From Polytrichum commune (Eukaryota; Streptophyta; Polytrichopsida; Polytrichales; Polytrichaceae), in contig OX485803.1 in assembly GCA_950295325.1 (NCBI GenBank), positions 46,827,554-46,891,553 on the forward strand: a stretch of DNA of 64,000 nt, in the 5' to 3' direction. Below, in pieces: positions 1 to 10,300 of this stretch. Each line of letters starts with the position of its first letter. Positions within the stretch are counted from its first letter, which is position 1. The translations under genes and the position numbers were made by a program. The notes under the pieces were generated by a model, which was given only the letters and a program-made list of their open reading frames with translations, did not search any database and was not told the origin of the DNA.

Positions 1-3000
1 AACGCTCAATGTCGTCTGGGCAAAAGACAAAGTCCGTGCGCTTCATAGATTGGAGTTTGTAATGATGCCACATACTGGTGTAGGTCGGCGCAGGGACGCT
101 CTTATTATTAGTGACGATTCTTGCGGTGCACTTCTTCTTCGTGCCCGCATGATTAGCCCAACAAGACTTCCCAGACGTATAGGGTATGCGGGCAATATGC
201 CAAAAAGAGACATCTACTTTGGTTTCTTGCACGGCAGTGACACGCTGGAAACCAAGTCCTGCAGGTGAAGGCACTTGAACCTCTTGTACAGAGGGGGAAG
301 ACTCCTCAATGATAGTGGGTAGTGTTTCTGGTTGAGATCGAGTGACACGCTTATCGGGGGGAGGGCGAGAGAAGTTCACGGTATCGGGGCGGTGGGTCTC
401 GCCATCATCACCAATTGGAGTGTCTGGTCTTCGCTTCTGCGATCCAAACACCTCGGCGCCCTCAAGGTGTGGATCGCGAGTGCAAAATTCTTCCCCACCG
501 GACATGTCAAGCAAGACCTTCTGCAACACTGTGGGGTCGCCAGTACGCTGAGCTCGACGTTGAGCACCCCTGAGCTTTAGTTCTTCTTTGGTTGGACCAT
601 CTCCGCCAATTCCACCTTTAAGGAACTGGTAGTATGCAAGAACTTGTAAGAAGGCGCGAATGTAGTCGTCAACCGTAGCCACGTATAGATCTCCACCCTT
701 GTTGCCGGAGGCTTGAAGCCACTTGTTGTGGACGGACTCCGCAAGATTGCACGACGGCATCTCGGCCAATTGGTCTTGGGTTAAAACCTTTTCCTGATTG
801 GAGAAATCAAGTATTAATATAAATGTACAGAGAGAGGAAATCGAATCCAAGAAAAACCAATAATGAATTATAAAGGAGATGTACCAGTTCCATGAAACCA
901 CCCCATTGAAGGTAGCGGAAGTGCCAAAAAGCAAGCCAGAGCTGAAGATGCTTGAGACCGTCCTCACTTGTATAATTCGATGACGCCCACCAAGCCTTGA
1001 TAGCTAGGTACCTAGTCTCAGCCTCTTCCATAGATGACGCATTTCGATATTGAAGGCAAAGATGTCTATGTTGGTCTTGTAACTCATGCTTTATATACGA
1101 TTTTGTATGTTTTTCGAGTGATTGTTTCCAATGGAAAAAACAAGTGCGCTCACGACCCTCCATTGGAACTTTGGGATCCCCTGAACCACACACAATGCGA
1201 ACAGCGTTCCAATTGGCTTGGGCACTGTCCGCCATGAAGCCTATAAAGTTTGGATGTGGGATACCGTGTCGGGCCATGACGTGGTTGAGGTTCTGCCAGA
1301 AGAGAACTTGGGCATCCTTATCCTCCGATTGGAAATCACAACATGAAATGGTCATGACCCGTTGATAAGTCCCATCGTACACATGAGCGGCCATGGTGGT
1401 CCACCCTTTGACCCGCTTCACGTGATCGGACATCATCCACGCGTTCTCCAGGTCCCCACCCGGTTGCATCCGACGAACCAAATCCACTCCACTTCCAGGA
1501 CCAACCTCCGACATCTTGAAGACGAACACCTTGTCTGTATCGTCACCTTGTCCTGGGAATTGGTTCCGTTGGACGTAGGCCCAATTGCTAACGCCTCGGA
1601 GCTTCGCGATGCCATCCATAACACCAAACCTCCGCAAATATTTGAAAGAGGTAACCTTAGAGCGAAGGTTTGGGGAATTCAACTCTCTACAGCTCTCAAA
1701 AACAGGTTCAAGCTCTTTTAAAGAGAAGAGACGGTGTGTGTCATTATCGCCAGAAAGGAGAAACTCACCAACAATGTCCTTGCTAGCTTAAAGGACGATC
1801 TTGCTGTGGGTGGCTTGAGGCGTACGTTCAACGTGCTCCTCAAGAAGTGCATTGATACGCTTCCGACTGTCTCTGCAGTCTCCAACCTTCACTGGATGTT
1901 GATGAGAACCGAGATGAATGCAGGCTCTTTGGGATGACTCCTTCCCATGGACGTAGAAGATTTTGGCCTCGCATAGTGCAATGCATTTGGGAGGCTCTTT
2001 ACAAATCCTGCAAACAAGAGTAGATCCAGATGGCACAATGCCAAAGAGAGGGAAAGGATCTTTAGTGAAACCTTCAAATTCTGTGTCATTGACCTTAGAG
2101 GTACGATGGGCGCGTTGAAGGTAATCACAACTCGGGTTTTGGCATTGGAGATGGCCAACACAGGTAGAGGAACAAAATGCAAGGCCAACGTCGTTTGTAA
2201 TGTTGGTGGTTTGAGTCTTAGTCCAAACATGGCCATCATATTGCTTGTCCATGCCGTCCAACGACTTGGCCCTGGTTTGAGATGAAGAGACTTCTGCTGC
2301 AGGGAGGACAAATAACTGGGTGCCATCGAAACGAGGGGGAAGGTGATTAACTTCTTGGATTTTGATTTTATCGTAATCTATTTTCTTGAGGACGTTCTTA
2401 CTACCGGGCATAGAGCCAAGACGACGAAGACATTGAACAATAGTTTGAGGAGGTTTAGATGTAGGGACCGAAGTAGTTGAAGGGACAGAGCTAGATGGAG
2501 AAGGCGTTACGTAGGATGCAAAGGGAAACAAATGAGGGGAATCATGGACAACAGCCTTATGCACTGGTACATCTTCACTCGAAGAATCAGACAAGTCTAT
2601 AACGTTGTCTACACCAGGCTCGGTCTTGACGCTTATTACCGGGGGTGTGCTAAAGGCAACAGTGGATGATCGAAGAGGAGGAAGGATTTCTGTTGACACT
2701 CCCATCTGAGAATCTGGCCAGCCACAAACCCTATACTTTCCCGCGCCAAGCTCCCACACTACATTGCCATTGTCAGTTACCTTGGAGGTCTCATGGAAGG
2801 TATGAACGAGCAATCCAGTATCAGGATGGTAGATCTCACGCTCTACCCATATTGTACTAGCTTTCAAAGAGAACCTAATGCTAAGATGAAGCTCCGAGAC
2901 AACAACAATACCTTGTGCACCAATGGGGAATATAATAGGGACCCCGATGCCATGTGAACGAAGTTCGGCCATCTCAGAGACGGGAGGAAGAATTGAGGTG

Positions 3001-3008
3001 GAAGCCAT
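1..3008 (-). pseudogene. MULE-type DNA transposase, one premature stop, 3' end beyond window
   Basis: Exon 1 runs 3008-885, a 90-bp GT-AG intron 884-794 follows, and exon 2 runs from 793 off the window edge, open throughout. Start: ATG at 3008 (MASTSILPPV). Residues about 255-375 hold a Cys/His zinc-binding region of WRKY/GCM1 type (CVGHLQC, CQNPSC, then HLGSHQHP), the usual DNA-binding part of plant MULE transposases. The transposase core follows, with FMADSAQANWNAVR (second catalytic Asp) and CFFHW (the family C-x2-H). The frame is identical on both sides of one TAA at 1790-1788, and the 35 codons after it (ASKDIVGEFLLSG...) read as normal family sequence, so this is a single nonsense change in an otherwise intact gene. 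Residues 127-139 carry a sumoylation-like VKTE and a SUMO-interacting-like VIDL followed by acidic/Ser residues. Divergent from the gene starting at 3328. Confidence 0.85.
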
Positions 3009-3327
3009 GAAGGCAGAGAAAGCAAACGTGAAGGAACAAAGATGCAAAGATGCATAGAGAAGGAGAATGGTGATGATGATGAAGTTATAAACAAATACGC
3101 ATGAATATCAGGAAGGAGACAAAATTGTCAGGCATCCTAAAAAAAGATACCCCTAATTACAAAGATGGTTGTCAGATAGTAAAGCGCGCCTCCCATCGGG
3201 AGGTATTGCAATTATATACTGAGAAGAATGCGATTGCTCACTTTCTTTCCAATGTGTGAGTTTGATGTGGTGAGGTTGTGGAAAGGAAATAGAACGAATA
3301 GGTCTGAATTGCGGGAGGGTTGAACAC
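3009..3327. promoter_or_regulatory. Divergent intergenic region between transposase and accessory gene
   Basis: These 319 bp separate the transposase ATG (3008, minus) from the ATG at 3328 (plus), so both promoters and 5' UTRs should lie here if the two genes belong to one element. No TATA box or repeated motif was assigned with confidence. Confidence 0.45.
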
Positions 3328-4327
3328 ATGAAGGAAATAGGCAATTCACAACCTCTGACAACGGAACCATCTAAGAAAAAGAAGAGGAGGCGATCGTCTA
3401 CACATTACACTGATAAGAAGAGAAAGACAGTGAGGACACAAAAGTCACAGGCAAGGAAAGCGCCAATCGAGGGCCGTGGGACGCCTGAGGATTTGAGCCA
3501 AAGCATAAAGGACCTGCGGAAACCTTCGTGGAGGCTAGACTGTGGGATTCGGCCTTTTCATTTATCACCGATTGTAGAAGAGGCGGACGGAAGTAAAGCG
3601 CAACCAATGGCAGAAGTGGAGGAGTTGGGAAACGACAGCATCCAAGAGGACTCACGCGAAGAGACAAACTCTACAAGTGTCGTACGTATTCTTCGGGTTC
3701 TCCATATATTCAGTTGTTTGAGCACATAATAAAAATGGTAGAACATATTCAACTGTGAAACAACTTTTCTTTTAGATATTATGGTTTGTCATCATTGTTA
3801 TAAACATTGTTTTATCTTAAATATAGGAAGAAGGGGGGAGTGGAGATAGTGGAAATATCTACGAAGAAGACAACAAGGAGGTAGCACAACAAATTGAGAA
3901 GGCGTTAGAAGAGCGAGAACTGATGTCGGGACAACCAACGATTCAAGCAAGAGAAAAAATGAAGGTGTCCAAGAGGAAAGCGGCAAAGGAAGATCTGAAA
4001 TCAAATTTGTTGGGAGGCCGCGAAAGAGCTGAAGGAGGAGACCCATGCGCAGAAACCCTAAGTGTGGATGTTGTGACCCCTGCTTCAAGATTTCAGCGAA
4101 GCAAGGTGGGCGGAACACAACAAACATCAAGGCGAGGGCGTGGCCGCGGGAGAGGAATGGCGCAAGTAAACCTCGGAGATTCGAGAAGCACTCCAATAAC
4201 GCCGACAGAGGACGGGACCTCGGAAGATAGTGGCGCCAATATAGGGGCTTCAGTGGAGGGCATACTCCAAATTCTGGTAAGGTGTCGGGATCTCGGCCAA
4301 GCTATGTTCGCCAACGTTTTTGCTTAA
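3328..4327 (+). CDS. Basic RG-rich protein; probable N-terminal exons of the ParB-like gene
   Basis: Exon 1 is 3328-3681 (118 codons, donor GTC|GTACGT). Exon 2 begins at 3827 after AAATATAG, in phase. Exon 2 can be read to a TAA at 4327 (284 aa in all), or can be spliced at ATTCTG|GTAAGG (ends 4276). The spliced form would join in phase to the acceptor at 12415 across an 8.1-kb intron. The product is low-complexity and charged: KKKKRRR at residues 16-22 with further basic clusters to 40 (likely nuclear localisation), an acidic stretch near 119-150, and an RRGRGRGRG tract at about 220-228 like GAR or AT-hook-type nucleic-acid-binding tails. No enzyme family is recognised. No internal stop is seen. 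It could be an independent small gene; I favour it being the 5' part of the 12415-15998 gene. Confidence 0.6.
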
Positions 4328-4518
4328 TTTCTATCACCTTGATTTCTCATAGTATTTGGAATATCAGCTTGACTTGCTTTCGGCCTTGTCCTGATTTGGG
4401 TTTAGGAACATGTCAGGAAAGGTATGTTTGTGCTTGAAAAATCAAAAGGTTATGTGCACATCATGTTGCTCTCGGCCTTGTCTCATTTTGTGTAGTGCAC
4501 AAGAATGAGCTAGGGGAA
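4328..4518. other. Lead-in to the palindrome array
   Basis: Non-coding. From about 4420 it resembles the array spacer (gtttgtgcttgaaaaatc), but the first palindrome is only at 4519. Confidence 0.5.
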
Positions 4519-7500
4519 GAGGCCTCGGATCCGAGGCCTCATATTTGTGTAAGTTTGAGTATGTGAAAGGTAGGGTTTTGAGAGAGGCGAGGTTCTTGAT
4601 TTCTCAAACAAATGGAATGTCGACTTTCTTGCTTTCTTGATTCTTTGCTCTCGGCCATTTCTTCTATTGTGTAGTGCATAAGTGGGAGCCATAGGAAGAG
4701 GCCTCGGATCCGAGGCCTCTTATTTGTGGGTAGGTTTGTGCTTGAAAAATCAAAATGTTATGTGCACATCAATTGCTCTCGGCCTTGGCTCGTTTTGTGT
4801 AGTGCACAAGAACGAGCTAGGGGAAGAGGCCTCGGATCCGAGGCCTCATATTTGTGTAAGTTTGAGTATGTGAAAGGTAGGGTTTTGAGAGAGGCGAGGT
4901 TCTTGATTTCTCAAACTAATGGAATGTCGACTTTCTTGCTTTCTTGATTTCTTGCTCTCGGCCATTTCTTCTATTGTGTAGTGCATAAGTGGGAGCCATA
5001 GGAAGAGGCCTCGGATCCGAGGCCTCTTATTTGTGGGTAGGTTTGTGCTTGAAAAATCAAAATGTTATGTGCACATCAATTGCTCTCGGCCTTGTCTTGT
5101 TTTGTGTAGTGCATAAGAAAGAGCTAGGGGAAGAGGCCTCGGATCCGAAGCCTCATATTTGTGTAAGTTTGAGTATGTGAGAGGTAGGGTTTTGAGAGAG
5201 GTGAGGTTCTTGATTTCTCAAACTAATGGAATGTCAACTTTCTTGCTTTCTTGATTCTTTGCTCTCGGCCATTTCTTCTATTGTGTAGTGCATAAGTGGG
5301 AGCCATAGGAAGAGGCCTCGGATCCGAGGCCTCTTATTTGTGGGTAGGTTTGTGCTTGAAAAATCAAAATGTTATGTGCACATCAATTGCTCTCGGCCTT
5401 GGCTCGTTTTGTGTAGTGCACAAGAACGAGCTAGGGGAAGAGGCCTCGGATCCGAGGCCTCATATTTGTGTAAGTTTGAGTATGTGAAAGGTAGGGTTTT
5501 GAGAGAGGCGAGGTTCTTGATTTCTCAAACTAATGGAATGTCGACTTTCTTGCTTTCTTGATTTCTTGCTCTCGGCCATTTCTTCTATTGTGTAGTGCAT
5601 AAGTGGGAGCCATAGGAAGAGGCCTCGGATCCGAGGCCTCTTATTTGTGGGTAGGTTTGTGCTTGAAAAATCAAAATGTTATGTGCACATCAATTGCTCT
5701 CGGCCTTGTCTTGTTTTGTGTAGTGCATAAGAAAGAGCTAGGGGAAGAGGCCTCGGATCCGAAGCCTCATATTTGTGTAAGTTTGAGTATGTGAGAGGTA
5801 GGGTTTTGAGAGAGGTGAGGTTCTTGATTTCTCAAACTAATGGAATGTCAACTTTCTTGCTTTCTTGATTCTTTGCTCTCGGCCATTTCTTCTATTGTGT
5901 AGTGCATAAGTGGGAGCCATAGGAAGAGGCCTCGGATCCGAGGCCTCTTATTTGTGGGTAGGTTTGTGCTTGAAAAATCAAAATGTTATGTGCACATCAA
6001 TTGCTCTCGGCCTTGGCTCGTTTTGTGTAGTGCACAAGAACGAGCTAGGGGAAGAGGCCTCGGATCCGAGGCCTCATATTTGTGTAAGTTTGAGTATGTG
6101 AAAGGTAGGGTTTTGAGAGAGGCGAGGTTCTTGATTTCTCAAACTAATGGAATGTCGACTTTCTTGCTTTCTTGATTTCTTGCTCTCGGCCATTTCTTCT
6201 ATTGTGTAGTGCATAAGTGGGAGCCATAGGAAGAGGCCTCGGATCCGAGGCCTCTTATTTGTGGGTAGGTTTGTGCTTGAAAAATCAAAATGTTATGTGC
6301 ACATCAATTGCTCTCGGCCTTGTCTTGTTTTGTGTAGTGCATAAGAAAGAGCTAGGGGAAGAGGCCTCGGATCCGAAGCCTCATATTTGTGTAAGTTTGA
6401 GTATGTGAGAGGTAGGGTTTTGAGAGAGGTGAGGTTCTTGATTTCTCAAACTAATGGAATGTCAACTTTCTTGCTTTCTTGATTCTTTGCTCTCGGCCAT
6501 TTCTTCTATTGTGTAGTGCATAAGTGGGAGCCATAGGAAGAGGCCTCGGATCCGAGGCCTCTTATTTGTGGGTAGGTTTGTGCTTGAAAAATCAAAATGT
6601 TATGTGCACATCAATTGCTCTCGGCCTTGGCTCGTTTTGTGTAGTGCACAAGAACGAGCTAGGGGAAGAGGCCTCGGATCCGAGGCCTCATATTTGTGTA
6701 AGTTTGAGTATGTGAAAGGTAGGGTTTTGAGAGAGGCGAGGTTCTTGATTTCTCAAACTAATGGAATGTCGACTTTCTTGCTTTCTTGATTTCTTGCTCT
6801 CGGCCATTTCTTCTATTGTGTAGTGCATAAGTGGGAGCCATAGGAAGAGGCCTCGGATCCGAGGCCTCTTATTTGTGGGTAGGTTTGTGCTTGAAAAATC
6901 AAAATGTTATGTGCACATCAATTGCTCTCGGCCTTGGCTTGTTTTGTGTAGTGCATAAGAAAGAGCTAGGGGAAGAGGCCTCGGATCCGAAGCCTCATAT
7001 TTGTGTAAGTTTGAGTATGTGAGAGGTAGGGTTTTGAGAGAGGTGAGGTTCTTGATTTCTCAAACTAATGGAATGTCAACTTTCTTGCTTTCTTGATTCT
7101 TTGCTCTCGGCCATTTCTTCTATTGTGTAGTGCATAAGTGGGAGCCATAGGAAGAGGCCTCGGATCCGAGGCCTCTTATTTGTGGGTAGGTTTGTGCTTG
7201 AAAAATCAAAATGTTATGTGCACATCAATTGCTCTCGGCCTTGGCTCGTTTTGTGTAGTGCACAAGAACGAGCTAGGGGAAGAGGCCTCGGATCCGAGGC
7301 CTCATATTTGTGTAAGTTTGAGTATGTGAAAGGTAGGGTTTTGAGAGAGGCGAGGTTCTTGATTTCTCAAACTAATGGAATGTCGACTTTCTTGCTTTCT
7401 TGATTTCTTGCTCTCGGCCATTTCTTCTATTGTGTAGTGCATAAGTGGGAGCCATAGGAAGAGGCCTCGGATCCGAGGCCTCTTATTTGTGGGTAGGTTT

Positions 7501-7917
7501 GTGCTTGAAAAATCAAAATGTTATGTGCACATCAATTGCTCTCGGCCTTGTCTTGTTTTGTGTAGTGCATAAGAAAGAGCTAGGGGAAGAGGCCTCGGAT
7601 CCGAAGCCTCATATTTGTGTAAGTTTGAGTATGTGAGAGGTAGGGTTTTGAGAGAGGTGAGGTTCTTGATTTCTCAAACTAATGGAATGTCAACTTTCTT
7701 GCTTTCTTGATTCTTTGCTCTCGGCCATTTCTTCTATTGTGTAGTGCATAAGTGGGAGCCATAGGAAGAGGCCTCGGATCCGAGGCCTCTTATTTGTGGG
7801 TAGGTTTGTGCTTGAAAAATCAAAATGTTATGTGCACATCAATTGCTCTCGGCCTTGTCTTGTTTTGTGTAGTGCATAAGAAAGAGCTAGGGGAAGAGGC
7901 CTCGGATCCGAAGCCTC
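4519..7917. repeat. Palindrome array 1: 307-bp units, 614-bp higher-order repeat
   Basis: Twenty-three copies of a 22-bp palindrome (GAGGCCTC on each side of GGATCC) alternate at 179- and 128-bp spacing, giving a 307-bp unit. From 4682 there are 11 units. Two variants, A (palindromes intact) and B (second palindrome changed to GAAGCCTC), alternate A-B-A-B-A-B-A-B-A-B-B, a 614-bp higher-order repeat whose copies look nearly identical, so amplification was recent. Each unit also carries two CTCTCGGCC motifs. The short open frames in the units are by-products of the repetition and are not called as genes. Confidence 0.95.
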
Positions 7918-8039
7918 ATATTTGTGTAAGTTTGAGTATGTGAGAGGTAGGGTTTTGAGAGAGGTGAGGTTCTTGATTTCTCAAACTAATGGAATGTTAG
8001 CTTTCTTCCATTTTTGATTCCTTGCTCTCTGCCTTGTGC

Positions 8040-8061
8040 CCCACGGGTGAACGCCCGTGGG
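8040..8061. repeat. Hairpin CCCACGGGTG / CGCCCGTGGG
   Basis: A 10-nt stem (one G/T mismatch) with a 2-nt loop lies at the junction between arrays 1 and 2. A perfect version is at 11116-11137 and a decayed one at about 11509-11531, each followed by GCCATGTAAC. Confidence 0.8.
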
Positions 8062-8141
8062 CCATGTAACAAGTAACTTGGTTAGGCATGTCTTTATGAG
8101 GCACTTTGGTTGGTTCTGAGTATGTAAACTAGTTTGTGTGT

Positions 8142-10049
8142 GAGGCCTCGGATCCGAGGCCTCTCGGCTGAGGCCACTTGAGGTTTTTTGATTCAAAGTA
8201 TAACTTGTATGAATGAGGCACTTTGCTTGTTTTTGAGGATGTAAACTAGTTTGTGAATGAGGCCTCGGATCCTAGGCCTCTTTTATGTGTTCCAAAACAA
8301 GTGTACGGAAGAGGCACTTTGGTTTGTTTTGAGTATGTAAAGTAGTTTGTGAATGAGGCCTCGGATCCGAGGCCTCTTTTATGTGTTCCAAAACAAGTGT
8401 ACGGAAGAGGCACTTTGGTTTGTTTTGAGTACGTAAACTAGTTTGTGAATGAGGCCTCGGATCCGAGGCCTCTTTTATGTGTTCCAAAACATGTGTACGG
8501 ATGAGGCACTTTGGTTTGTTTTGAGTATGTAAAGTAGTTTGTGAATGAGGCCTCGGATCCGAGGCCTCTTTTATGTGTTCCAAAACAAGTGTACGGATGA
8601 GGCACTTTGGTTTGTTTTGAGTATGTAAACTAGTTTGTGAATGAGGCCTCGGATCCGAAGCCTCTTTTATGTGTTCCAAAACATGTGTACGGATGAGGCA
8701 CTTTGGTTTGTTTTGAGGATGTAAACTAGTTTGTGAATGAGGCCTCGGATCCGAGGCCTCTTTTATGTGTTCCAAAACATGTGTACGGATGAGGCACTTT
8801 GGTTTGTTTTGAGTATGTAAAGTAGTTTGTGAATGAGGCCTCGGATCCGAGGCCTCTTTTATGTGTTCCAAAACATGTGTATGGATGAGGCACTTTGGTT
8901 TGTTTTGAGTATGTAAAGTAGTTTATGAATGAGGCCTCGGATCCGAGGCCTCTTTTATGTGTTCCAAAACATGTGTACGGATGAGGCACTTTGGTTGGTT
9001 TTGAGTATGTAAACTAGTTTGTGTGTAAGGCCTCGGATCCGAGGCCTCTCGGCCGAGGCCACTTGAGGTTTTGTGATTCAAAGTATAACTTGTATGAATG
9101 AGGCACTTTGCTTGTTTTTGAGGAGGTAAACTAGTTTGTGAATGAGGCCTCGGATCCTAGGCCTCTTTTATGTGTTCCAAAACAAGTGTACGGAAGAGGC
9201 ACTTTGGTTTGTTTTGAGTATGTAAACTAGTTTGTGAATGAGGCCTCGGATCCGAGGCCTCTTTTATGTGTTCCAAAACATGTGTACGGATGAGGCACTT
9301 TGGTTTGTTTTGAGTATGTAAACTAGTTTGTGAATGAGGCCTCGGATCCGAGGCCTCTTTTATGTGTTCCAAAACAAGTGTACGGAAGAGGCACTTTGGT
9401 TGGTTTTGAGTATGTTAACTAGTTTGTGAATGAGGCCTCGGATCCGAGGCCTCTTTTATGTGTTCCAAAACATGTGTACGGATGAGGCACTTTGGTTTGT
9501 TTTGAGTATGTAAAGTAGTTTGTGAATGAGGCCTCGGATCCGAGGCCTCTTTTATGTGTTCCAAAACAAGTGTACAGAAGAGGCACTTTGGTTGGTTTTG
9601 AGTATGTAAACTAGTTTGTGAATGAGGCCTCGGATCCGAGGCCTCTTTTATGTGTTCCAAAACAAGTGTACGGATGAGGCACTTTGGTTTGTTTTGAGTA
9701 TGTAAAGTAGTTTGTGAATGAGGCCTCGGATCCGAGGCCTCTTTTATGTGTTCCAAAACAAGTGTACGGATGAGGCACTTTGGTTTGTTTTGAGTATGTA
9801 AACTAGTTTGTGAATGAGGCCTCGGATCCTAGGCCTCTTTTATGTGTTCCAAAACAAGTGTACGGAAGAGGCTCTTGGTTGGTTTTGAGTATGTAAACTA
9901 GTTTGTGTGTAAGGCCTCGGATCCGAGGCCTCTCGGCCGAGGCCACTTGAGGTTTTTTGATTCAACGTATAGCTTGTATGAATGAGGCACTTTGCTTGTT
10001 TTTGAGTATGTAAACTAGTTTCAAAATGAGGCCTCGGATCCGAGGCCTC
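8142..10049. repeat. Palindrome array 2: about 96-bp units
   Basis: Twenty copies of the same palindrome (a few with one base changed, such as GATCCTAG or a leading AAGG) recur at 96 bp from 8259 to 9816. Steps of 117 bp occur at 8142-8259, 9027-9144 and 9911-10028, where the palindrome is followed by TCGGCCGAGGCC. The spacer (ttttatgtgttccaaaac, gaggcactttggtt) is unrelated to that of array 1. Confidence 0.95.
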
Positions 10050-10300
10050 TTTTTAGTGCCCTCGATGAGCAGTCCCCAGGGAGTGGCTCCCGGGACTGCG
10101 AATGTTTAAACAGGCATAACTTCCTTGAATTTTGCCCAAATGGAGCAAGTGAGGTGTCCATCGGCATCTACATTTCACGTAGATGACGATAGAGTGGTTG
10201 ATTGTTAGATTCGGAGACAACACGTGGAAGATATGGAGGTCTGAAGCTGCCGGGGGGGGGAAATGTGTTTTGTTAAGTGCATATGTAGGAGCTAGGAGAA
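10050..10300. repeat. Duplicated segment with GCAGTCCC hairpin and G-run, copy 1
   Basis: This segment recurs at 10651-10906. At its start is a hairpin (10069-10099: GCAGTCCC pairing with GGGACTGC, inner GGGAG/CTCCC). About 150 bp on is a G9 run (10252-10260). It interrupts the palindrome array. Confidence 0.85.

Noticed and set aside
807-1682. Separate short gene starting at 1682
   Set aside because: It is the same frame as the upstream coding sequence, separated by one TAA; the apparent start is TTG, inside the family sequence.
4682-9756. Many short open frames with repeated EASDPRPH- or GLGSEAS-like peptides
   Set aside because: They recur only because the palindrome and spacer repeat. 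They appear in several frames and on both strands, and no start context or splice evidence supports translation.
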